DNA of 64,000 nucleotides, from the NCBI GenBank assembly GCA_018894105.1, contig CM032129.1:17052968-17116967 (forward strand), given 5' to 3'. The notes below the pieces were generated by a model that did not search any database, was not told the DNA's origin, and saw only the letters and a program-made list of their open reading frames with translations. This document shows, in pieces, positions 11,731 through 23,255 of the stretch. This DNA comes from Jacaranda mimosifolia. Its lineage: Eukaryota; Streptophyta; Magnoliopsida; Lamiales; Bignoniaceae. The position numbers were made by a program, and so were the translations under genes. How positions within the stretch are numbered: the first letter of the stretch is position 1; every line of letters begins with the position of its first letter.

Positions 11731-13899
11731 CCAATACGTTAGAATGAAATTTGCATATCTGATTCTCCTTATACCAGCCAAACATGTACTTTTACCAAAA
11801 CGTGACAACTTAGTATACAATAGGTTGCAGATGCTCAGGGAAATGCCCTTAACTCATTATTGGGTACAGATGCCCAGGGAAAAGCCCCTGACTTACTGTT
11901 GATACCCAGGGAAATGTCCCTAGTGGTATCACCAATACTCGAGAAAAGCCCCTATCGTACTGCTAACATGTACGAGTATATATCCAAGCATTCCGCTGGG
12001 ATTGGCACTCGACCCAAGCATATCTCCATACATATAATCGTAAGATAATAGATAACAAGACAATAACATGTACTGATCAGGAACAAGTACGATAATAGAA
12101 TGAACAGATAACAAACAAGATGTTCTAGGCGCCAGAACGTACAAGAACAAGTCATATCAAAGTATGATCAAGAAATAACCCTCACAGGGGTATACAAGTT
12201 AAACAACGGATAACAAGCAAAGTCACAAGCACGTATGATTCCAATAACAAGAACAAGTACTCAAGCAAGTACGATTTCAATAAATAAGAGCAAGTACAGT
12301 ACAATCATATTGAACCCATACATGGGTCATTCCACTAAAACAGACAGGTAAAATCTAGGCTAGAATGGCAAACCCTCACAGGGGTACATGTGTTAATTAA
12401 CAGATAACAATAGAACTCACAAGCTAGAATGATTCTAATAATAAGAACAAGTACTCAAGCAAGTACGATTTCAACAAACAAGAGCAAGTATAGAAATAGG
12501 AAACCCTCACAGGGGTTTATCACAATAACAGATAAGTAAAATAAGTGTCAGGTTGGTAGACCTACACCTCTATAGTCTTAGAATTACAATCCACAATCAG
12601 CACTCTACTGGTCCACAGCCCCCTTCTTCGTCAAATAACCAAAGGAATAAATTCACAATCAAAATTTTTATCTGACCTTAACAACCTCCAATAATTACAA
12701 TCTTACTATTAACAACCTAAAATTGATAGCTATTCGCCAATATGGCAGTTTTATGGTTTGATTGATACTATTATTACGGTATGGCTAATTATGCCATTAT
12801 ACGAAAATATTTATGGGGCTAATGTTGATATTAACAAAAGGCATAATCAGGTCCTTATTTATATAATTAACCTCATATGATATTCCAAATCAACAATAAC
12901 AGCCTCGTTTATCTTAATTATCCCAATTGTAGTCACTTAGGTCCCAAATTTACAAAATTAAGGTTTAATCACTTAATTAACTCAATTAATCCTAACATTA
13001 AATAAAATAATACAGATTCAGGCCCACTAACTACACTATAGTCCATGCATGGGAATATATATATCAATCTGATATAAATCGTCATCCTTGGCATATTACA
13101 AAGTCATGGAAATAACGGTACATTGCATGTATATACACATATATATAAACATATATCATCCAACTCCTTTCATTTTACCCAAGATCCTATTATGGAAGGC
13201 CTAAAATAAAAAAACCAAGCACAGGGTTGCGATCTTCGTGTCGAGGAGGTGGTACTACCTCCGCATCGCTGCCACCGCCGAAAAAACCCAATCTCACCAC
13301 CAAAAGATGCCTTTCAACCTCCTGAATCCAATGCCAGCACCAATTTTAGGTTTTGCAATTGAAGTCACCCTCAAATCACGCCTTGAAGCTTTAGCACCAA
13401 CTCATGCCATCGTCTCTGATCTTCCCGTTTCTATCGCCGTCGGTGGTCGAAACCTATAATCAACTTTAGCAAATGCTTCCTTGAGCTAAACCTATCCTAG
13501 AATACCCTTGGTCGACCACAAAATATCATCAAAAAGATGAAACCTACCAAGCTCCATCGTTGCCTGTTTGGCCCTCAAGTTTTTCTGTGATTCATAGGAG
13601 ATTGTGTATGCATGTGGTATGGTTGTGAAGCTGAAGTTAAGGAGAAGAAGATGGTTGGTTTGGTTATGGGGAATACTAGCTGTCGAAGTAGATAGCCAGT
13701 GGGGAGGAGAGAAAATGGCGCAGTGAAAAAGATGATGAAATGGAGGGGGGAATGCAATTCTCCATATACATAATCAACTTTTGCTAAATCATAGATTAAC
13801 CCCAAAATTTATAATTAGCCCTCATGATTAATGATATATCACATATCCCCCATTTGACCCAAATTATTCACCATCCAACCCTAAAAACTTCAAAATTGT
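11731..13899 (-). mobile_element. gypsy LTR, left part (split by solo LTR)
   Basis: This is a Tekay-like LTR in reverse orientation, truncated on the left by the copia LTR. It contains a short tandem array (11826-11985, units around 'gatgcccagggaaa.gcccct') and three copies of the ACCCTCACAGGGGT motif (12178, 12372, 12503). A GC-rich block lies at 13220-13460 and a pyrimidine-rich 5' flank at 13790-13899. The sequence resumes at 16673 after an inserted LTR. The 73-codon frame at 13238 is antisense and probably not a gene. Confidence 0.8.
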
Positions 13900-16672
13900 T
13901 ACAACACCCCTGAAATTTGGTATTTCAGAAAATAAGGATTTAGAAATCAAGATATTGATTGGTCAAATTTTAGAGCTTGAAAGTTTTGGGGTTGAATTGC
14001 AATTTATAGAAATTTAATTGGATTACATTTTCAAAGCTTTTGGGGTTGCATGGTAAATAATTTAGGTCAAAGGGGTCAAAGTGATACACCAACATAATTA
14101 GGGGCTGAATCGAAATGTGAAATTTTTTTGGAGGATCTAATTAAAGGCTGAAACAAATTTTGGGGGCTAATTTGCAAATATAGAAAGATCAACTTATAAA
14201 TATTGGATTTCAATCTTACCCCCGACATTTAACCATTCTTCATCAAACACCATCCTTAACCTCTTGTCAACCCCCTTTCGGTGATTACCACCAGCAGGTC
14301 ACCGAAAAATGAAGCTTGAAAGTTGACCGAGGCAGAGGTAGTGGGCTGAGGTTTTTCAGTGGCTTCTGGCGGCAGAAAAAATGATGTTTTGTGATGGGTT
14401 CAGCTCAAGAGAACATTTGGTAAAGTTGGTTTTGGATTTCAACCACCGGCAACGGTGAAACGGGAGTGATGGGCACGATGGTGGAAAAAAGGTGCAACAG
14501 CTTTGAGGCAGAAATTGGAGGCTTTCCCGGTAGCAAAACTCAAAATTGATTAGGGATTTGGAATGCTGGAGTTGAAAGGCAGCTTTTGGTTATGTTGTTG
14601 ACATTTTTCAGTGACTGTGTATGGCGATGACAGCGACTCTGAGACAGCATCTTCAACCCATCGCGGGGATAATGGCGGTGCTCTTGGTTTGTGGTTTTGA
14701 GGTTTTTTTAATCAAATCTTAGGTTAAAGTTGGATATGGGATTATGAATATATATGCATGTATATTGCTCCAATTCACATGTAAACTTTGTAATATGCTT
14801 AAACTAAAGGATTTATATATGATTGGTGTATGTCCCCATGCAAGGATTAAAAAATCATTAGTGGACCCAGATATGCCATATAATTATACGATATTTTGAA
14901 TTAATTAAGTTATTTAAGTGGAGGAAACCTAGTTTTGGAGATTTAAAGACCTAAGTGGAAATAATCGGGATAATTAAGATATCTAGACTGTTTATTTTGA
15001 TTTTGGATACTGATATAAGGCTAAATGTGTAATTGAGAACTAGTTTATGATAAGATATTAAACTTGATATGAAACTGGGATTATATTGGTAATAATCAAC
15101 TTTATTAGCCATTTTTGGGTTTGTAGTACCATTTAAGCCTAACCTATCAAGTTAATTAGTTAATTAGTGATTTTGGACTATTAACGATTTAATTGTAATT
15201 ATTGAAAGTTATCGAGGCTGAATAAAGATTTAATTATGAATTCATTCCTTTGGTTAGGTAACTAAGGAGTAGATCCCGCAGATCAGTAGACTACTGGTTG
15301 AGATTGCAATTTTCTGAGATTATGGAGGTGAGGGTCTGCCAATTTGGCCTTGAATATATCTATTTGTTCTTGTGGAAATACCCCTGTGAGGGTTAAATGT
15401 GCTTGTACCGTACCTGCTCGTGTTTATTGAAATTTGTATTTGATTAAGTTCTTGTTTGTTATCTATTTATTAACTCGTATACCCCTGTGAGGATTAGTGA
15501 TTTCTAGCACTCTGATGAGTTTGTTCTTGTCTGTTCTGGTGCCCAGAACTCTCGTTATCCATTGGTATTGATTCATTTGATTCATCATGTTCGTAGTATG
15601 TTCAGTCTAATTGATCTGTCTGAGTTTGATTGGTATATTTTGATTTGTTTCATCAACTATTTGTTTTGTACCAAGCTGATATGCCTAGTTAAGTTATGTA
15701 CCAAGCTATGCTTGGGTAAGTTTTTACCAGGTTGTCACGTTTGAGTAAGTTTTGTAACAGGTCGACATGCTTAGGTAAGTTCTGTACCGGGTCTGTACGT
15801 TTGAATAAGTTTGGTACCAGGTGGTTATGCCTAGGTAAGTTCAGTTTGAGTGACATAAGTTTGGTACCAAGTGGTTATGTCTGGGTAAGTTCAGTTCGAT
15901 TGGTATAAGGTGGATTTGATATGCATGTTAAGTTTATTTTGTTGAATTGCATATATTAGTCGGGTTTGGTTGATCGTACCTATCTCTTGCTTGTTTGAAA
16001 TTCTTCATGAAGCAATAAGGAAGGATAGCTTCCTATTTGCTTAACTCCTTATTGCTTGTTTCTTGATAAGTACCTATTAATTGTTAAATTTCGATCTGTT
16101 GAGTTGATTCTTCCTCGACAGACCCCTATTGTTATGGTTACTATTATCCCTCACTAAGTCCGTTGGACTAACCCCTTTTTTATTTTGATTCTCTCAGATA
16201 GGGATTAAGTGAAGGATTGGACTCCAGGTAGGACATGAATGTTTTGTAATACATCAGGTATTGAATATATATATGGAAATCATTTGATTGCTAAGCATTG
16301 ACTCAAGATGCTATGATATATCATGTTGATGTGGTTGACTTAAGGATTGCAAATATTTTTTTTATGTAAGAATGTGAATCATGGCATTTACTTAGTAGGT
16401 TGACAAGTCTATTAAATTTGAAATTCTGCTACTTCTGATAAGTTGAATTTGAGATTTTGTGGCATGTATTTAGTATATGCGTTGTATGTCACAGGATTGT
16501 TTAAGGTTTGAATTTATTGTCTTGTGACATGTTTTTTTAAGTTGGAATCCGCTACTATTTCTGATAAGCTTGCAACGTTTGATTATGGACTATTGATTGA
16601 ATTGTAGGTTCAATTTAAGATTGAACTGAGTGGCGCCTCGGCTTAGGTGCTACCCCGAGTGAGGGTGTTACA
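13900..16672 (+). mobile_element. gypsy solo LTR with 5-bp target duplication
   Basis: This is a plus-oriented 2.77 kb LTR ending GGGTGTTACA at 16672. It begins at 13900 with TACAACACCCCT, which equals the family start TGTAACACCCCT with two substitutions. It is flanked by ATTGT at 13895-13899 and ATTGT at 16673-16677. The flanking sequence on both sides belongs to one reverse-oriented LTR. No internal domain is present, so it is a solo LTR left by LTR-LTR recombination. Landmarks are the GC-rich block (14260-14690), two ACCCCTGTGAGGGT-type motifs (15380, 15481), a tandem array at 15667-15900 and a palindrome at 16156-16169. The 60-codon frame at 15562 lies within this LTR and has no recognisable product. 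Confidence 0.9.
15667..15900 (+). repeat. tandem array inside gypsy LTR
   Basis: There are six to seven degenerate units of about 33-40 bp with the core 'gtaccaggtggttatgcctaggtaagtt'-like order: 'gtaccaag', then 'atgc(c/t)tagg', then 'taagtt'. Equivalent arrays with other unit sequences sit at the same relative place in other LTRs (11826-11985, 27280-27480, 28720-28890, 34880-35040). Confidence 0.75.
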
Positions 16673-16840
16673 ATTGTGGTCTAATCAAGTCTTTCTTAAT
16701 TCTACTTTGACCCCAAAATATTCAAAATTTTTGCAAATTAAGTCATTTTTATTTCTTTTTCGAGCCTAAAACTCCGATTAACCAATACCTTGATTTCTAA
16801 ATTCTTATTTTCCAAAATACCGAATTTTAGAGGTGTTACG
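16673..16840 (-). mobile_element. gypsy LTR, right part (5' end of LTR)
   Basis: This continues the LTR interrupted at 13899. It reads 'tctaatcaagtctt.cttaatt' and 'ccaataccttgatttctaaattcttatttt', as at 4196-4357, and ends GAGGTGTTACG at 16840 (family end GGTGTTACA with a final A to G change). It abuts the TIR-element locus at 16841. The first five bases are the ATTGT target duplication of the inserted solo LTR. Confidence 0.85.
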
Positions 16841-17819
16841 CACCACCACTGAACTTCATCCCTACCCCGAGATACTGTCCGACCATGGCCTAATTTAGGT
16901 CTTTTTTTATTATTTAATAAATTTTAAAGAATACATTCTTTAAAATCAAAGAATAAATTTTAATAAATTCTTTACTTATCCTTTTGTTTTAATAATTTTT
17001 GGTTATGTATTTTTTAATTAATAAATATAATTAATTAACTATTTTAAATATTTTTTATTTAATATTATTAATTATGTAACTTGAAAGGCTAATTATATAT
17101 TTTAGTCCTAAAAAATATTAATGACAAATAATTTTAAAAAATAAATTTTAATAAATTCTTTACTTATGTTTCTCTTTAAATTTTTTATTTATTTATTTTT
17201 AATCAATAAATATTTCTAATTAATTATATTAAATATTTGTTATTTAATATTATTAAGTATGTAATTTAAAATACTAACTAACTATGTTTTGGTCCTAAAT
17301 ATTTTGATATTTTTCTTCCAACAATTTTTCCTTTTGCACCTCTCTTTTCTGTATTTCAATGCCCCCAATTTACTAGATGATGTGCTTCATGATAAAGCCA
17401 TATTATTTTGGCGAGAAAATCAAAGAAACATGTGTGTGTATATAGGGAATAGAATAAATGGCTACAAAATCGCTACCCTGGATTCTTCTTTGTTTTATTA
17501 TATTTAAGATCTCAAACAAAAAATAATATTAAATACACCCTTAACCAATTCAAAAATCTACCAGTGCCATCCATGAGGTTATTTTTGTCAATCACAAAAA
17601 GTCAAATTTGGTCAGAACTGAGTTCAGTTACCATAAGGGCATTTTTTGTATTTCAACTATATTTTTTAACGATGTGAGGGCAAAACCCTAACAGTGACTA
17701 ACGATTGGGGTGAAATGTTGGATGGCGACAAAGTTCAGGGAGGGAAATGTAATTTTCAAAACAACGAGGATTTTTTTGGTAATGATGCCAAACCTCAGGG
17801 GATATGGATATAATTCACC
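16841..17819. mobile_element. TIR DNA element copy A, left end missing
   Basis: This is the right-hand part of a non-autonomous DNA element. Its right terminus at about 17735-17819 ends in ATGCCAAACCTCAGGGGATA...AATTCACC, the inverted complement of the left ends of copies B (23256) and C (24980). The interior at 16890-17520 is 80-90% A+T by eye and nearly the same as 23570-24215 and 25730-26360. There is no transposase. The open frame at 17289-17507 recurs at 24016-24309, but both are repeat sequence with no recognised product. The left end is replaced by the gypsy LTR at 16840. Confidence 0.7.
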
Positions 17820-18080
17820 CTAAAAATATAATAGTAATTAGTAAATAGAATCTTTAATTTGAAAGCATTATCTTATATATTTGGACTAGAAATTGGAACT
17901 TTTGGGAAGAAGAAATAGTTGGATGTTGTGATAGAATATGGGGAGAATAATTTGTTTATGCTATAAATAGAATAATAATTTTTTTTTCTGATCAAAGGTA
18001 TTTTAGTCTTTTAAAATTTATCTCAATATTATAATCTATCAAAGTAAATAATTAATACAATTATCCATTTTTCCCATCCA
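17820..18080. repeat. tandemly duplicated flank, first copy (part 1)
   Basis: This non-coding AT-rich segment follows copy A and matches 24506-24770 almost base for base ('agtaattagtaaatagaatcttt', 'ggacttttgggaaga'). It continues at 20813-20975 and 23208-23255 after two insertions. It therefore belongs to a duplicated block that includes the TIR element. The last five bases, ATCCA (18076-18080), are the target duplication of the next solo LTR. Confidence 0.8.
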
Positions 18081-20807
18081 TGTAATGCCCCTAGAAATTT
18101 TCTTAATATTATTTTTTTAAAATTTTAATTATTTATTTATTTTTAAAAGTTTTTGAGTTAATCTATAATTTGAGAAAACTTAATTGAACAACTCTTAAAA
18201 GCTTTGAGGGTCTAAATGGGATTATTCCTGGTCAAAGGGGTGAATATTATGCACTCATTAAGTGAAGGGACCAAATTGAGGGATAGGAGGATTTTGGAGG
18301 ACTTAATTGCAAGTCGGAGGGAAGATTAAGGGGTCAAAATCTAATTTTTGAAAGTACATTTATATATATAACATTTTCCTCCTGAATTCTTTATTTTCCC
18401 CCTATGCACCATCGTGATTCTCTTTCACCGGTGACATTTACCCTAGCAAATTTGGTACCATTTTCTTCCTCTCTTCACGGTGAACACAACCAGACCACTT
18501 TCTTGCAAAACCCACCGGTGTAGTGGCCGGAAGTGGAGTCCAAAGCTACGATCACAAAGGAGTTGGTGGCTCGAACCTCACCGGTGATAGAGACTGAATT
18601 CTAGGTGGAGCTTCTTGTAGGGCTCAACTCGGGGAACACGTTGATGTGTTTAGTTTGAAGAATAGGCCACTGTGGATGATGGAATTGAAGAAAAACCAAT
18701 GCGGCGATGGGTGACGGCATTGAGGTTTCGGGATAGAAATTGACAGTTAATTCGGCGGCAATTAGTAAAATTAACTTGGGGTTTTGGTTAGTTGAGCTGA
18801 AAGGTATCTTTTGGTGGTGGTGTTGGTCCATTCCAGTGACTGTGCACAGCGGCGGATGGTGGCTGGCAGCAGCAACAGTGAGATAGAATCTTTTCCTCAA
18901 TGCTACGATCGTAGGGGTAAAGTTGGTTTGTGATTTTGGTGCTTCGTTGAGAAGATCTTGGGTAAAAGAGTTAGATTGAGGATATATATATATACATATA
19001 TGTTGTACCGTTTTATCCCATAAATCTTATATTACGACACATGTGGCTATGAAATATGATATAGAACGAAGATTTAGATCATGCATGGATATATAAGCTT
19101 AGTGGACCCGAATTTGAATTATTATATGATAATTTGGGTTAATTGAGTTAATTAAAGGATTAAAACTCTAATTCTATGGATCTTGTGGAATTTAAACCTA
19201 AGTCGCAATAATTGAGTTATTTAAGATGATTGGATTGTTAATTTTGATTTTTGGCATAATATTGCAAGGCTGAATATGTAATTTAGGACCCGATTGCATT
19301 TCTTCATTGGAACTAATACAAACCCCGTAAATATTTTCGTAATAATGACGTAATTATCACGTCCTATACCAACAATATCGATCAAACCCTAAAACTACCA
19401 TATTAATTGAGTAATTAGTGATTTTAGACTTTTAATAGTAGTTGTATTCTTAAGATTGAATGGGGATTTTGACAGTAATTTACTCTTTTGATTAGGTGAC
19501 AAGGAAGTGGGACCCACATACCAATAGACAGTGGCAATGAGGCTATTTAGGTGAGGGTCTACCACTATGATCTTTGCTTCATAGAACCCTGTGAGGGTTT
19601 AGCATACCTTTCTTCTAGGAAAAATATGAACTTTGATTGTTGAAATCCTCAATTGTTTTGAATACCTTGTGTTATTTGTACTTGTTTCGTAAGCCCCTGT
19701 GAGGGTTTATCTCATTGATTCTTGTTCATATTAAAAGAATTGCTTTTTTCTATTATGTGGCTAGAACCCCTTTTATGTAATTCATTTTTCTGTCCCTTGT
19801 ACACCACAACCTTGCCAACTGACCCCGTGTTTATTGTTAGCTTATTGTAAATGTGGTTTCTATTAAAGAGATTTTTGTCGATCTAATGTTTCACCTTATT
19901 TTCCTTGTTGAATTACCTTGAAATACCAAAACGACCTTTCTCGCCAGTGTACTGAGTATATTGATTGTTCTAGTCTCGTACCTAGTTATTTATATATTTA
20001 TTGCTTAAAGGTTAAATTCTTATCTGTTGGCATTATATTTTATCAACCCGTGGGACGCTATGGGTGGTTATCACCTGGGGAGATGCCGTGGGGGTTAGGC
20101 CTGATGCTAGGTCCGAAAGACTGCAGGTAGGAATGGACCGACAGAGGCATATCTTTCGGCTAGTACCAACCTAGATCCTGACTCACAGGGAGCTGGAGAT
20201 AGTGAACTGTGAGTGGTGGGATCCAGTATGCGGCTGACCATGCCACATGACAAGTTGTTACACGCCGAGCTGAATGCTCGAGCAATGGAGCGATAAGTAA
20301 ATCTTGTTTATGCTATACCAGTGCCCAGTATTAGTATTTACATGTTGATCTGGGAGTAATAAGGTCGAAATGACCAACGACTTGTTAACTTGTTATCGTG
20401 TGTACTATGTTACATTGTTGTATCTTAATAGTTTTTCCTTGAATCCTGTCATTTTCTTTTCCCTTACTAAGTCCTTAGGACTTATTTTTAACAGGACTAA
20501 GTGAGAAGCAGGAGCTTATGGTGGTCTGGAAAGTGTATTTTGTAATAGATTAGGGGTTATGATTGTACATATAGATTATGCTTGATCGAGACGGTTAACT
20601 AAGGGATGTTATATAAATATGTGTATTTTAACTAAAGACATATGGTATGTACATATTTCGCTCCTTGAAGTGATCTTTTGGGTTAGTATGAGCGACCATC
20701 CTTTGTGATTTGTTAAATTTTGGCTTCTCTAGTTATCACATGAATTACATATCAAGCTTGAATGGGTGGCATCTCCGTTTAGGGGTTATCGCGAATGAGG
20801 TGCCACA
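18081..20807 (+). mobile_element. gypsy solo LTR with ATCCA target duplication
   Basis: This plus-oriented LTR of 2.73 kb starts TGTAATGCCCC and ends GAGGTGCCACA. It is flanked by ATCCA at 18076-18080 and 20808-20812. The empty site survives in the duplicated flank near 24762-24780, where the same two sides are directly adjacent; this confirms the insertion. It has a GC-rich block at 18410-18900, ACCCCTGTGAGGGT-like motifs at 19585 and 19693, CATGGG-type units near 20040-20090 and the perfect palindrome TAAGTCCTTAGGACTTA at 20468-20484. The terminal dinucleotides are intact. No interior remains. The 99-codon antisense frame at 18601-18900 and the 70-codon frame at 19918 are LTR sequence without a recognised product. 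Confidence 0.92.
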
Positions 20808-20812
20808 ATCCA

Positions 20813-20975
20813 TATCCCACAAAGTAAATATAGTTTAAAATATACAAAATTATTTTAATCCTACTCTTCATCCCTTGTTTTATCTTATCATTCAACATCC
20901 TATCACCAAGTAAACGGGTCATAAGGGAATAAAATATTTTCATAATAGCATGGACAAAAATCCAGAGGTGTATAT
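20813..20975. repeat. tandemly duplicated flank, first copy (part 2)
   Basis: This matches 24780-24930 ('tcctactctt', 'atcttatcattcaacatcc', 'caccaagtaaacgggtcata', 'ccagaggtgtata'). It ends in TATAT at 20971-20975, the left target duplication of the copia solo LTR. Confidence 0.85.
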
Positions 20976-22502
20976 TGTTGGAATAGTGTATGGCAAGCCA
21001 ATTAGATTGACCTTGTAAAAACTATTTCCTTGTAAGACAATCTTGATTGAATGATATTCTTTATATGACCATCTTCATCTTATGCTCTTTATTACTTCAC
21101 TTGCATTTAGATGAAGCCCCTAGATCACTTATGACTATGAGACTTGGGTCGATGACCATGGAATAAGTCTCACACGGTCGTGATCTTAAATTTTCCAAGT
21201 CATAGGATCTTATGAGGCAGGGTATCTAAGATTTGGATAGACTTGCACTAACGATGCATAAATCCAAGAGTTGGATATTGCTCCGTTCCATGAGCAACTG
21301 TATGAGATACAATTGTATGTTAGTGGGTACTTGTTAGAGAACAAGGCACTGAAGACCCTCCAAAGAATCCACTTGATAGCCATAGTGGCAAGTCGGTAGT
21401 GGTTAATTTTTCCGCTTACGCTAATGCATATTATTAGTCCTCTGACTTGAGGATCCATGGTAACCTTGTGTCCGTTCCTCATGCTTTGACTTTTCCTTGA
21501 CCACCTAGCGGGTCTTTTAGGTTGAGATTGGGTATGAGCTACTTGGCATGGAGGTTTGTGAGATTCAAGATGGAATCCGACTCCTCACTTTTGTGAAGGG
21601 CGAGTACATCTCCTATGTGTTCTACAATGATCGATTCTAAGAAATCCTTGCGCAAAGTGGTGTGACAATTTGGAAAAGGAGTTTTCCAAAGGTGAGGTCA
21701 CATAAAGGAATCGAACATTAAGAATAAAGACATAGTATCGAGGCTATTAGGAAGCTGACAAATATCTCTAGGCCTCTTTCAGGAGATAGGAGACGAATCC
21801 GTATTTGCGTGGTACGCATAGAGCTATGATAGTTCTCCAGAATATTCATTTCGGTCAATTAGTTGGGGTCTATGGGCTTGAGGTTGGACATCGACCATAG
21901 AGATTAGGTACAATTTGATTAATGAGATCAATTGAATTAAGTCGATTAGTTTAAAAGGAGTTTTAAACTAAAATGAATATAAGATATTCAAAAGTCACAA
22001 AGAGTTGTGAGCCCATATCCAATGAACGGTAGAACCTATTGGGTCACACACAAAACCAACTAGCTTCCAAAATTGGTAGAGCAATTTTCTAAATGTTAGA
22101 AAAATTCACCCTTTTAATGGTCAATTTTGGTTTGATTAAATTAATCAACTAATTTAAAGATTTAAATTAGATAAATAATTAAGGAGTTAATTATTTGGTG
22201 CCATATTGACCATCAATTGGTCAAGTTGACTTAAATAGTTAAGTTGACTAGTTTAAGCTTAAGAGTTAAGCTTGTTTGATTTAAGAGTTAAATCAAATGT
22301 TAATTAATTAAATTAAAGTGTTCAATTTAATTAATGGGAAGAATAATTTTTGAAGGAAAAATTTAAATGAAATGTTCATTTAGATTAGCATCTTAATTAA
22401 TTTGGAATTAGATTCAAAATGTAATTGAAATGCACATGAAATTAAAGTAAGACTTGAATTTTAATTTGCCACTTTGGCATGCCACAAGGGCGGTCATCTT
22501 GA

Positions 22503-22536
22503 GGAAGGTGTGATGCCAACTAGCATCACACCTTCC
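22503..22536. promoter_or_regulatory. perfect 14-bp hairpin upstream of TATA box
   Basis: The arms GGAAGGTGTGATGC (22503-22516) and GCATCACACCTTCC (22523-22536) are exact complements around a 6-base loop, ending 6 bp before the TATA box. It is close to the hairpin at 10181-10216 and structurally equivalent to the different-sequence hairpin at 44179-44202. Confidence 0.7.
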
Positions 22537-22542
22537 ACCCTT

Positions 22543-22556
22543 TATATATAGATATA
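22543..22556 (+). promoter_or_regulatory. TATA box of copia solo LTR
   Basis: The sequence TATATATAGATATA lies at the conserved LTR position, followed after about 70 bp by the CT repeat. A solo LTR with an intact TATA box could still drive readthrough transcription to the right. This is inferred from sequence only. Confidence 0.6.
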
Positions 22557-22623
22557 GAGGGTGAGAAAATTCAAAAAATACACCTTGCTGAAAGTGTGAA
22601 GATTAGATTCTTTGCATTCCCTC

Positions 22624-22628
<5 letters not shown>

Positions 22629-22668
<40 letters not shown>
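22629..22668 (+). repeat. (CT)20 microsatellite in copia LTR
   Basis: Forty bases of alternating CT lie where related LTRs have only a short run (for example AGAGAGAGA near 10083-10090 on the opposite strand). The repeat therefore appears to have expanded within this copy, downstream of the TATA box. Confidence 0.95.
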
Positions 22669-22670
<2 letters not shown>

Positions 22671-23202
22671 GCATTGCATCATGTGTTGAGCTTTGCATTC
22701 CTTCTTCTTCCCAACCTGAAAATTGGCCTCCTCTACTTCATTTTCTCCTCTCTAGCTCTAGCTTCTAGTGAGGGGAAATTGGAAGAATGATTGTGGTGTG
22801 GATCATATCAATAGAGGCAAGGCGTTTGACTTGCTGAATTTTGGAGGTCTAGTGCAGTAGCTCCAGATTGGCGAATTTTTATGGAGCGATCTAGAAATAT
22901 TTTTGCCCCAATTTTTTGATAGTAGCTTCCTCAGTGTGTGGAGGTGTTCCAAATTTAATTTGGTGATTTTTGGAACAGTATAACTGGGGAAAGGTTGTTA
23001 CCTTTCCGCTGTGCCGATTCCATACAGTTTCTAGATCCGAGAGAGATACTTGATTTTCTCCTTGTTTTGAGCTACAAGAGGTAATTCTTCTTCCTAATCG
23101 AAATCTATAGCATGTCTGGATCTTTGGTTGCTTGAGTTGCTTAGTTATTTTTCAAGCTTTGGAAGTTTTGATTTATGGATCCTAACGCTACCCTTGCTTT
23201 CA

Positions 23203-23255
23203 TATATATATATATATATTCACACACACACACACATGTGTGTATATATATATAA
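23203..23255. repeat. TA/CA microsatellites, end of duplicated flank
   Basis: A TA run (23203-23219), an AC run (23221-23236) and a second TA run lead into copy B. The same order TA-CA-TA is seen at 24924-24979 before copy C, and a further CA/TA run lies at 25566-25609 inside copy C. Confidence 0.9.

Larger units (their letters stand above)
20976..23202 (+). mobile_element. copia solo LTR in a TA microsatellite
   Basis: This plus-oriented 2.23 kb LTR begins TGTTGGAATAGTG and ends GCTTTCA. It is the reverse complement of the family at 9544-11730 and 43544-45718. It is flanked by TATAT on both sides (20971-20975 and 23203-23207). The target was a TA repeat, so the duplication is less diagnostic, but the uninterrupted sister locus at 24912-24940 supports it. 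It carries a perfect 14-bp hairpin (22503-22536), a TATA box (22543-22556) and a (CT)20 run (22629-22668). The frames at 21210-21482 (minus) and 22596-22790 (plus) are non-coding LTR. Confidence 0.88.

Noticed and set aside
17289..17507. ORF shared with 24016-24309 as a conserved gene
   Set aside because: The similarity is explained by tandem duplication of a non-coding TIR element; the reading frame is not kept at the ends.
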